From Candidatus Adlerbacteria bacterium (GTDB lineage: Bacteria; Patescibacteriota; Minisyncoccia; Phycocordibacterales; SBAW01): 22,621 nt of DNA. Position numbers and translations under genes: made by a program. Positions 6,828-12,690 of this stretch are shown piece by piece. Numbering within the stretch: the first letter of the stretch is position 1; every line of letters starts with the position of its first letter. The stretch covers positions 1 to 22,621 of the forward strand of contig CAIJVL010000013.1 in NCBI GenBank assembly GCA_903824155.1, in the 5' to 3' direction. The notes beneath the pieces are model-generated. The model worked only from the letters and a program-made list of their open reading frames with translations. It was not told the DNA's origin and made no database searches.

Positions 6828-7097
6828 TTACGACTGACACTGTCCGATAAGACGTTGATAGCGAAAGATTATCCTTCGCAAAGGAAAATTCTCTGCCAAG
6901 ATGCGATGTGTGGTCACATCATTTACCTTAAGAATTTGAGCAAGAATCGCTGCGTTAATTATTAACCCAGCTTCCATTCTCTGCTCAACTATGTCGAGAC
7001 ATTTAGCGTACAGTGCCGCACGACGCTTTGCGCCTTGTATGATATTTCTGCCCCATGGGGCATACGGCACGCTAGTGGGATTCACTAAAAGCTGCAT
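6828..7097 (-). CDS. Small basic protein, 89 aa, unknown, possible helix-turn-helix
   Basis: A basic protein whose middle (LAQILKVNDVTTHRIL) could fold as a helix-turn-helix; this is a guess from pattern only. The start at 7097 is fixed by SD CAGGAG (complement of 7105-7110), 7 bases upstream; another ATG 5 bases earlier opens a frame that stops after five codons. Promoter TTGTAT-17 bp-TACAAC lies at 7135-7163, with its -35 inside the preceding terminator arm. Terminator at 6798-6817. It is one of the SD-led single-gene units. Not recognised. Confidence 0.7.
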   Translation of the reverse strand: MQLLVNPTSVPYAPWGRNIIQGAKRRAALYAKCLDIVEQRMEAGLIINAAILAQILKVNDVTTHRILAENFPLRRIIFRYQRLIGQCQS

Positions 7098-7134
7098 ATC
7101 ATGTCTCCTGAAGCTAGAGTGAACGTCTGACTTT

Positions 7135-7163
7135 GTTGTACCATCTTTTTTGTTTCAATACAA
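7135..7163 (-). promoter_or_regulatory. Promoter of the 7097 minus-strand gene
   Basis: On the minus strand TTGTAT (7163-7158) and TACAAC (7140-7135) are 17 bp apart. The -35 overlaps the distal arm of the hairpin at 7158-7197. Confidence 0.55.
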
Positions 7164-7197
7164 AAGGCTCGCCATGTGTACGGCGAGCCTTTTGTAT
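7158..7197 (-). terminator. Strong 16-bp hairpin after the 7211 minus-strand gene
   Basis: Positions 7158-7173 and 7182-7197 are perfect inverted copies (core AAAAGGCTCGCC) with an 8-base loop. T-rich flanks on both strands suggest a bidirectional terminator; the gene it most plausibly ends is 7211-7627, whose stop lies 14 bp upstream on the minus strand. Confidence 0.8.
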
Positions 7198-7210
7198 TTT
7201 TATAAAACGT

Positions 7211-7627
7211 CTAGCGTTTCTTTTTTGCCGCTTTGACCGCTTTTTTGACTACCTTTGTACCGGCCTTTTTAGCGGTGCGGCTGGCGGCGTTCATATGCTG
7301 CCAAGCGGCCTTAAGGTCTTTGGTCATTGCTGCAACTTCGGCTGGGGTAACTCCAGTCACGTTTGAATAGCGCTTGATAGTTGCGTCGACTATCTTAAGA
7401 TAGGTATCTTTGTCTATCGTGCCGAGCTTCTCTACCGCTGCCTCGACGGCCTCCATCGTCTCAGCGCGGGCCTTAAGCATCCAGCTGCGCGCGCTCTTGC
7501 GGTGACGCGCGGCGTCTTTAGCGCCGTAAAACCAATATGCTCCCGCCGCTGCAGCTGCAGCTGCAGCTGCCGCGCCTACGCCCACCACCGCTCCTGTTGA
7601 AACTTTTCCTGCTGATTTCTTTGCCAT
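7211..7627 (-). CDS. Membrane-anchored protein with Ala-rich helix and Lys-rich tail, 138 aa
   Basis: An N-terminal segment of nearly pure Ala/Gly/Val (residues 11-30) ends in AYWFYGAKDAARHRK and probably crosses or dips into the membrane. A charged helical region follows, then a strongly basic tail ending AKKKR that could bind nucleic acid or phospholipid. The Ala run is encoded partly by a tandem GCAGCT repeat (7548-7570). GATAAT (7636-7641) lies 8 bases before the ATG, with no SD. The YWFYGxKDA..HRKxAxxW pattern looks like a conserved CPR family of unknown function; that is from memory, not a search. Confidence 0.75.
   Translation of the reverse strand: MAKKSAGKVSTGAVVGVGAAAAAAAAAAGAYWFYGAKDAARHRKSARSWMLKARAETMEAVEAAVEKLGTIDKDTYLKIVDATIKRYSNVTGVTPAEVAAMTKDLKAAWQHMNAASRTAKKAGTKVVKKAVKAAKKKR
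7548..7570. repeat. Tandem GCAGCT repeat within the Ala-rich segment
   Basis: Almost four copies of a 6-bp unit, also palindromic over its 23 bp, encode part of the poly-Ala membrane segment of the 7211 gene. Copy number could change by slippage in steps of two Ala. Confidence 0.8.
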
Positions 7628-7670
7628 ACTAAATTATTATCTAAATATCTATTATTAATCTACAAAACTT

Positions 7671-7994
7671 TTATTCCCCTGTTTCCAAATCGACCTCAAC
7701 CGGCTTTGACCTTTTGCGCTTGGCCGGCTTTGGCGTCAGCGCGCGTATGACAAACCCTAATACTAAGTCTGCGATGCCCCGCACCTTGTTGCCCTCAGCC
7801 TTAACCGCGTTGCGCAGCCCGTCCAAATCGTTTTCCAATCCCTCGCTCGCCTTTTTGATCCGTGCCGCTATCTCGCGCGCATCGCGCAATATGCCGATGG
7901 CGTAATACAAACCCACCGCCACAAGGATACTCAGCAGCACCAGGCAAATAGTGCTGATAAAAAAGAATATATCCGCGTGCACCAGGGTCTGCAT
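7671..7994 (-). CDS. Single-pass membrane protein with coiled region and basic tail, 107 aa
   Basis: A transmembrane helix (about residues 9-33) is followed by an amphipathic, probably coiled-coil segment (ILRDAREIAARIKKASEGLE), a second mildly hydrophobic helix and a basic-then-acidic tail. The start at 7994 (MQTLVHAD) is preferred over 8027, because TATACT (8002-8007) ends 7 bases before it and lies inside the longer frame. It is followed 43 bp later by the Ala-rich membrane gene on the same strand. Likely a conserved CPR envelope protein; no function known to me. Confidence 0.75.
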   Translation of the reverse strand: MQTLVHADIFFFISTICLVLLSILVAVGLYYAIGILRDAREIAARIKKASEGLENDLDGLRNAVKAEGNKVRGIADLVLGFVIRALTPKPAKRKRSKPVEVDLETGE

Positions 7995-8032
7995 ACTCAC
8001 CAGTATACTCCACAAACGTAAAATCATGTGAA

Positions 8033-9067
8033 TTAAATGGTGTGCGTATCTAAAAACTCCTCGATTATATGCTCGATTTCGGCGGCGTTTTTGGTTTCCA
8101 TCAGCTGGACGCGCAGCTCTTTGGCTCCCGGAAAGCCCTCGGCATAGGCTTTGAAGTGCTTTTTCATTATGGCGAAGTTCTTGATATCGCCAAGAAGTTC
8201 TTCAAATAATTTTGCGTGTTCGACAGCTATACGCAAACGAACTTCCAGCGGAGGAGAAAATTGCCGCAGACGAACGCCGACACCGTCCTCGGTGGAGGGT
8301 GAGTCGGAAGCAATTTTCTCTGCAGCAAAAAGCCACGGGCGGCCAAAAACAGCTCGCCCAAGCATCGCGCCGTCGGCTCCCGACTCTTCTACTTTCCTCT
8401 TTGCATCCTCAATATCGATTAGGTCGCCGTTGCCAAGGATTAACGTTTTACTTTTAAGCTCGTTTCGAATTTCGACCGCGCGCTTGACCCTCTCCCACCG
8501 CGCGGGCACGGCCGACATTTCTTTGCGGGTACGAGCATGCAAAACAAGCGCTGCAGGCGCTTCAGCCAAAAGTTCGGGCAACCACTCCTCGAGCGTGTCT
8601 TTATTGTAGCCAAGGCGCGTTTTAACAGACACCGGAAGGTTGGGAGCGCCGCGCTTTGCTGCTCGAATAAGCTCGCGCGCAACTGAGGGTGTTTTTATCA
8701 GCGCGGCTCCTCCGCCTTGCTTCTCAACCGAGCGGTCGGGACATCCCATGTTGATGTCTACGCCGTCAAACCCTAGTTCCTGCGCCAAGGCCGCAGCCTT
8801 TTCCATATGCTCGGGGTTCGAAGTAAAGAACTGCGCGACTATCGGCCGCTCTGCTTCGCTAAAAACAAGGTCGCGCATAAGTTTAGTCTTCCCTTCCACA
8901 TTCGCCAGCACAAGGCCGTCGGCAGAAACGAATTCGGTGTAAAAAACAGCGGGACCAGCGGGCTTGGAGTATTTGGCGATGATGCGCCGAAAGGCCGCGT
9001 CGGTGACGTTAGCCAGCGGTGCCAATACCAAGATCGGCTTCGGGAGGTCCTGCCAAAAATTCTTCAT
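8033..9067 (-). CDS. dus: tRNA-dihydrouridine synthase, 344 aa, with in-frame palindromic insertion
   Basis: FMN enzyme reducing uridine to dihydrouridine in tRNA D-loops. TIM-barrel motifs: VLAPLANVTD (14-23), VDINMGCP with catalytic Cys109, QGGGAALI, VKTRLGY (148-154), LHARTR (176-181), ILGNGDL (210-216) and MLGRAVFGRPW (235-245). The second conserved basic residue after the Cys motif (usually Lys/Arg in the PSPKV region) reads DRSV. Residues 250-272 come from a palindromic element (8254-8320), placed in the loop between barrel and C-terminal helical domain. The start MKNFWQDLP fits the family; an upstream ATG at 9094 would add nine residues and lies in the loop of an inverted repeat. No clear promoter or SD, so the start is moderately certain. 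Confidence 0.94.
   Translation of the reverse strand: MKNFWQDLPKPILVLAPLANVTDAAFRRIIAKYSKPAGPAVFYTEFVSADGLVLANVEGKTKLMRDLVFSEAERPIVAQFFTSNPEHMEKAAALAQELGFDGVDINMGCPDRSVEKQGGGAALIKTPSVARELIRAAKRGAPNLPVSVKTRLGYNKDTLEEWLPELLAEAPAALVLHARTRKEMSAVPARWERVKRAVEIRNELKSKTLILGNGDLIDIEDAKRKVEESGADGAMLGRAVFGRPWLFAAEKIASDSPSTEDGVGVRLRQFSPPLEVRLRIAVEHAKLFEELLGDIKNFAIMKKHFKAYAEGFPGAKELRVQLMETKNAAEIEHIIEEFLDTHTI
8254..8320 (-). repeat. Palindromic element, copy A (inside dus)
   Basis: Perfect 11-bp arms (GAGAAAATTGC at 8254-8264 and its complement at 8310-8320), each 9 bp from a 27-bp core (8274-8300). The core itself can form CACCG-AGGA-CGGTG on the minus strand. The peptide contributed includes PSTEDGVGV. 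Same core, orientation and reading frame as copy B in parB at 17223-17291; 24 of 27 core bases agree. Confidence 0.8.
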
Positions 9068-9075
9068 ACGAGCTT

Positions 9076-9119
9076 TAAGGTTCGACCTTAACATAATCGC
9101 TCTCTAAGGTCGAACCTTA
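9076..9119. repeat. 15-bp perfect inverted repeat between ftsQ and dus
   Basis: TAAGGTTCGACCTTA (9076-9090) and TAAGGTCGAACCTTA (9105-9119) are exact reverse complements with a 14-base gap. Each arm is also almost a palindrome around TCGA, so the pair could be two protein-binding sites or one RNA hairpin. It covers the upstream candidate ATG of dus and abuts the ftsQ stop. The T-tail typical of a terminator is poor on the minus strand. Confidence 0.75.
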
Positions 9120-9950
9120 TTTTAATTTGTAGTACAGCTTGTCGCCAAAGCGCAGGTCAAGGTATTGAAAGCTGGCCAGCGAGTGACCCGCAAACACATC
9201 CGAGCCAAGCGCCAGCACAAAGCGCTGGTATACATCGGCGCCCGCCGAAGAAAGAGAGAATATAAGCACAAAGGTATTGGCAAACGTTACATGCACGTCG
9301 CCGGCCCCGCTTACTTCGATGTTTTGTATCGTGTTGCTTTGTTGGTTTTGCGCAAGGGCATCAACCAGCGCCGAGAGCGAGTGGAATTCCTCGGGTGTGA
9401 GAAATTGCAATGGCAGAACCCCGTTTGAAAGCGAGCCGTAGTAGTGTTCGTAAGATGAGGTGGCCTCCTCGATTGAAAAGCCTTGATGCTCGTCGGCATA
9501 CGCCAGGCCGTCTTGGTCTAACCAATAACAGCTTTGCGCATTGGTAACGGCCGCGCCGCACCATAGCGCCTTGCGGGCGCGCTCGGTCACCGAGACGCTG
9601 AGCGTATGAAAGTCTTTGGCATTAACTGATACTTTGGCAATGGTCGGCATCTGTGTCGTTAGATCAGCTTCGGTTTTAAACTTTGGATATAAAAAAATAT
9701 TATTTTTTGGAAATACGTATACGTACGAGCCCGAAATGTCCGCAAGCACGGCGTTTGAAATGGTGTCGGCGCTCAGCGCAGTCTCGCCCGAGACATCCAC
9801 CGTAGTAATGCGCATAAACGCCGCGTGCGAAAGCCACACAAGTGCCCCCAATAGCAGCACCAAAATGCCAGCTGCCAAAGACAGTACTATAATGCGCCGC
9901 CTGCGGCGGCGCGCTCTTACTTTAGACTGCGGGAGTGCTACACGGGCCAT
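9117..9950 (-). CDS. ftsQ: FtsQ/DivIB-like cell-division protein with POTRA domain, 277 aa
   Basis: Layout is that of FtsQ: a short, very basic cytoplasmic tail (VRARRRRRR, residues 11-19), one membrane helix (20-41), a POTRA-type domain starting MRITTVDVSGETALSADTI and extending to about residue 118 (KVSVNAKDFHTLSVSVTERA), and a C-terminal beta domain ending YLDLRFGDKLYYKLK, close to the usual FtsQ ending. It would act in the divisome, linking septal peptidoglycan synthesis to FtsZ, acting mainly outside the membrane. TATAAT (9957-9962) ends 6 bases before the ATG and overlaps the TAA stop of serS. Sequence is divergent, so the symbol is assigned by architecture. Confidence 0.82.
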   Translation of the reverse strand: MARVALPQSKVRARRRRRRIIVLSLAAGILVLLLGALVWLSHAAFMRITTVDVSGETALSADTISNAVLADISGSYVYVFPKNNIFLYPKFKTEADLTTQMPTIAKVSVNAKDFHTLSVSVTERARKALWCGAAVTNAQSCYWLDQDGLAYADEHQGFSIEEATSSYEHYYGSLSNGVLPLQFLTPEEFHSLSALVDALAQNQQSNTIQNIEVSGAGDVHVTFANTFVLIFSLSSAGADVYQRFVLALGSDVFAGHSLASFQYLDLRFGDKLYYKLK

Positions 9951-9956
9951 TGGCCT

Positions 9957-9962
9957 ATTATA
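9957..9962 (-). promoter_or_regulatory. Consensus -10 of ftsQ overlapping the serS stop codon
   Basis: A perfect TATAAT on the minus strand contains the TAA stop of serS (9958-9960). The A of the ftsQ ATG is the seventh base after it, so a leaderless transcript is predicted. Confidence 0.65.
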
Positions 9963-11247
9963 AGGCTTTTTCTATCTTCTCCTTCCCTCCCATATACGGG
10001 CGTAGTACTTCAGGGATGGTCACGCTGCCGTCTTCGTTTTGGTAATTTTCGAGTATTGCGATAAGTGTGCGGCCAATAGCAAAGGCGGTGGCGTCGTTCA
10101 TATGCACCGGCTCTACCGAGCCATCGGCGCGTTTAACGCGAGTGTTTAAACGGCGCGCCTGGAAGCCTCCCACATAGTCGGCGCTGTGGGTCTCGCGGAA
10201 CGTATTTTGGCCCGGCATCCATGTTTCAATATCGATCTGACGCTGATCGGGAAAGCCCATATCGCCGGTGCACACCAATACCACTTGGTACGGCAGCCCA
10301 AGCTGCTGCAGTAAATATTCTTGCACACCAACCATTAGTTCTTGCTCTGCCAAACCATCTTCGGGTAAGGTAGTCGATTCCATTTCTATCTTGTCAAACT
10401 GATGCTGGCGCAAAATGCCTCGTGTGTCCTTGCCTGCCGCACCCGCTTCGCGGCGAAAGGCCGTCGAGTATCCAACATAGCGTATCGGCAGCTGTGCCTC
10501 CTGCAACATTTCATCCATATGCAAAGGGCCCAGCGTATGCTCGGCCGAGCCGATCAAAATCAGATCGTCCTTTTCAAAAAAGAACCTGTCTTCAATAGGG
10601 TCGAGGCGCGCCATGCGGTTCATCACCTGCGGGCGCATGAACACGGGCGGAATTACTGCGGTAAACGGTTTAGGGTCGATAGTTAATTGCGCATGCGCGA
10701 TTACTTTTGCCAACTCTTCTTTATTGGTGATCGTGTGCATAACCAAGTTGATGAGCGCAAACTGCATCAATGCCAGGTCGCCTTTAAGGTACGTAAAGCG
10801 CGCGCCGCTAATTTCGCCGGCCTTTTCGCTATCAATAATTCCCAATTCTTTGCCGATATCCCAGTGCGCTTTAGGCACAAAACTAAAGTTAGGCTTCTCT
10901 CCCCACTGACGCACCACTACGTTGCCCGACTCATCGGGGCCGACCGGCGTGTCTGCCGACGGTATGTTGGGGATCTTTACTAAAAGTCCTACCAGCTCCT
11001 TTTCTATCTCTTTAAATTTCTCTTCCGCCGCTGCCAATTCTTCTTTGAGCCTTTTGCCGGCTTCAATATCGCGCGCGGCCTGAGCCTCATTGCGCTTTTT
11101 ATTTATGTCGCTGATATCGCCCGCTATTTTTTTGCGTTCGTCGGCAAGCGTCAAAATACGGTCAAGGTCTATCCCTTCCCTATTCTTATTTTTTATTGCG
11201 GCGCGCACGAGGTCCGGGTTCTCCCGTATAAATTGTATATCGAGCAT
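9958..11247 (-). CDS. serS: Seryl-tRNA synthetase, 429 aa
   Basis: Class II synthetase charging tRNA-Ser. The N-terminal coiled-coil arm (about 1-105) has the long charged helices of SerRS and starts with the typical MLDIQFIRENPDLVRAAI. Catalytic domain: SAE (234-236) where TAE is usual, motif 2 FRREAGAAGKDTRG (264-277) followed by RQHQFDKIE, FQARRLNTR (362-370), and motif 3 GRTLIAILENYQ (392-403). Length is normal. The start at 11247 is chosen because this is the family start and TATACC (11254-11259) lies 6 bases upstream; a longer frame to 11280 would run into divergent dprA. Confidence 0.96.
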   Translation of the reverse strand: MLDIQFIRENPDLVRAAIKNKNREGIDLDRILTLADERKKIAGDISDINKKRNEAQAARDIEAGKRLKEELAAAEEKFKEIEKELVGLLVKIPNIPSADTPVGPDESGNVVVRQWGEKPNFSFVPKAHWDIGKELGIIDSEKAGEISGARFTYLKGDLALMQFALINLVMHTITNKEELAKVIAHAQLTIDPKPFTAVIPPVFMRPQVMNRMARLDPIEDRFFFEKDDLILIGSAEHTLGPLHMDEMLQEAQLPIRYVGYSTAFRREAGAAGKDTRGILRQHQFDKIEMESTTLPEDGLAEQELMVGVQEYLLQQLGLPYQVVLVCTGDMGFPDQRQIDIETWMPGQNTFRETHSADYVGGFQARRLNTRVKRADGSVEPVHMNDATAFAIGRTLIAILENYQNEDGSVTIPEVLRPYMGGKEKIEKAL

Positions 11248-11253
11248 AGCTTT

Positions 11254-11263
11254 GGTATATACA
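11254..11263. promoter_or_regulatory. Overlapping divergent -10 elements for serS and dprA
   Basis: Minus-strand TATACC (11254-11259) and plus-strand TATACA (11258-11263) share two base pairs. The serS and dprA start codons are separated by only 23 bp, so both transcripts would be leaderless and mutually exclusive at any moment. Confidence 0.6.
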
Positions 11264-11270
11264 GCGTACA

Positions 11271-12146
11271 ATGCATTCAAACATACGACAACTCTCGTTT
11301 AAGGAACTGCCGCGGCTTTTGCGCGAAATCCCCGACGCCCCAAAGTCTATGTATATAAGAGGAGCGATGCCTCCTGAGGCAGGAGAAATAAACTGGAAGT
11401 ACCTGTGCGTGGTCGGTTCGCGCGCCTGCACTCCATACGGCCGCCGCATGTGCGCGCAGCTTATCGCAGGGCTCGCACAGTATCCCATTGTCATAGTTTC
11501 GGGCCTTGCGCTTGGCATGGATGCCGAAGCGCACAAAGCCGCACTTGATGTTGGCTTGCCAACTGTTGCGGTGATGCCTTCCTCGGTCGACGACCAAAGC
11601 ATGTATCCATCCGCCAACCGAGCACTTGCACAGCGCATACTCGCACGAGGCGGCGCATTAATTTCAGAAATGCCAGGCCCTTACAAAGCAATGCTGCATG
11701 ACTTCCCCAAGCGCGACCGCATCATGGCCGCCATGGCGCACGCCACGCTTATAGTAGAGGCGGGCGAAAAGTCTGGAACATTAATTACCGCGCGTCTGGC
11801 GCTTGATTACAACCGCGAGGTATTAGGCGTGCCGCATGAGCTTGATAAAGAAACAGGCAAAGGCGTAAACCGATTACTTCGCGAAGGTGCAACACTGGTG
11901 CGCAATAGCGACGATATTTTGTTAGCGCTGGGGTTTGAGCTGAAGGTTGACCCATTACAGGGCGTACTCCCCACAGACCTTACCGAGAGCGAATTTAAAA
12001 TTGTTACCGCCTTAAACGGCAGCATGGTACGCGATGAACTGATTGAAGAGGCTGATATATCTGCCCAAGAAGCAAATATAGCCCTTTCCTCCCTCCTCAT
12101 CCGCGGCCTTATTGTGGAGCGTCTTGGCAAAATAGAAAGAGTGTAG
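11271..12146 (+). CDS. dprA: DNA-processing protein DprA, 291 aa
   Basis: Binds incoming single-stranded DNA and loads RecA during natural transformation. Rossmann-fold signatures: VVGSR (47-51), SGLALGMDAEAH (77-88), FPKRDRIMAAMA (145-156; the family more often has FPxRNRI) and EAGEKSGTLITA (163-174). The C-terminal segment (about 228-290) looks like the winged-helix domain (DELIEEADISAQEANIALSSLLIRGLI). The N-terminal SAM-like domain is reduced to about 40 residues. TATACA ends 7 bases before the ATG. With competence-type pili common in CPR, it suggests DNA uptake; no other competence gene is in the window. Confidence 0.95.
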   Translation: MHSNIRQLSFKELPRLLREIPDAPKSMYIRGAMPPEAGEINWKYLCVVGSRACTPYGRRMCAQLIAGLAQYPIVIVSGLALGMDAEAHKAALDVGLPTVAVMPSSVDDQSMYPSANRALAQRILARGGALISEMPGPYKAMLHDFPKRDRIMAAMAHATLIVEAGEKSGTLITARLALDYNREVLGVPHELDKETGKGVNRLLREGATLVRNSDDILLALGFELKVDPLQGVLPTDLTESEFKIVTALNGSMVRDELIEEADISAQEANIALSSLLIRGLIVERLGKIERV

Positions 12147-12152
12147 TATAAT
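12124..12152 (+). promoter_or_regulatory. Promoter of the 12179 gene
   Basis: TTGGCA (12124-12129), 17-bp spacer, perfect TATAAT (12147-12152) directly after the dprA stop codon. The -35 lies inside the dprA coding end. Leader of about 20 nt with SD GGAGG at 12168-12172. Confidence 0.75.
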
Positions 12153-12178
12153 ACTTCTGGTTAGAACGGAGGAATCTG

Positions 12179-12511
12179 ATGGTGACCATAACCCGCGAAC
12201 AGTGCCTGGTGGAACTTTTCAAATACTATGCGCAGGAAAGTTCTATCACGCGGCCCGAATTGGGCACATTGTTGGGTAAAAGCGTAGGTGAAATGGCAGC
12301 GTTTCATCGCGACCACAATGAAGCAATTGGCCCGTGGCCGAGACCAATGAAAAAGCGCATAGAAAACCGCAGATGCCAGTACCCCGAGGGGTTGCCGGGA
12401 TTTGAGGACTTTCATCTGTGCGGCCGTATGCGCACTGGCAATCCGTTGGTATGCGACATACACGAAGACAAGATATGGACCATACCCGAGTGCGAAGAAA
12501 TTAAGGATTAG
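12179..12511 (+). CDS. Small protein with Cys/His cluster, 110 aa, unknown
   Basis: The N-terminal half is helical (SSITRPELGTLLGKSVGEM could be a helix-turn-helix). The C-terminal half has C66, C81, C92, H95 and C105, possible zinc ligands, between aromatic-rich stretches (GFEDFHLCGR, KIWTIPEC). The start is fixed by SD GGAGG 6 bases upstream and a strong promoter at 12124-12152. A long hairpin terminator follows. No close family recognised; zinc binding and DNA binding are guesses. Confidence 0.75.
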   Translation: MVTITREQCLVELFKYYAQESSITRPELGTLLGKSVGEMAAFHRDHNEAIGPWPRPMKKRIENRRCQYPEGLPGFEDFHLCGRMRTGNPLVCDIHEDKIWTIPECEEIKD

Positions 12512-12564
12512 TAGCTGTTGCGTTTAGTTAGTGCCTTTGTGGCTTCCGTTGCGGTGTGTATAGT

Positions 12565-12602
12565 AGGGCTTCGTCTTACATTTTTTAATGTCACGAAGCC
12601 CT
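12565..12602 (+). terminator. Terminator after the 12179 gene
   Basis: AGGGCTTCGT (12565-12574) pairs perfectly with ACGAAGCCCT (12593-12602). The interior ACATT/AATGT extends the stem around a TTTT loop. A TTTAGTTTTTT tail follows. Confidence 0.85.
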
Positions 12603-12690
12603 TTAGTTTTTTCTACTAACCTTCTCGGCCAACTTGCATTATATTTGCATACGTTATATCACTGTAGACACATAGGTTCGCATCAATCAT

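Noticed and set aside
6763..6840. Longer N-terminus of DnaX starting at 6840
   Set aside because: It would translate through the terminator at 6798-6817 and through the TATACT at 6769-6774; MAKQATPETQ at 6762 fits the family and the local start rule.
7548..7570. CRISPR or minisatellite array
   Set aside because: A short GCAGCT repeat inside a poly-Ala coding stretch, with no spacers.
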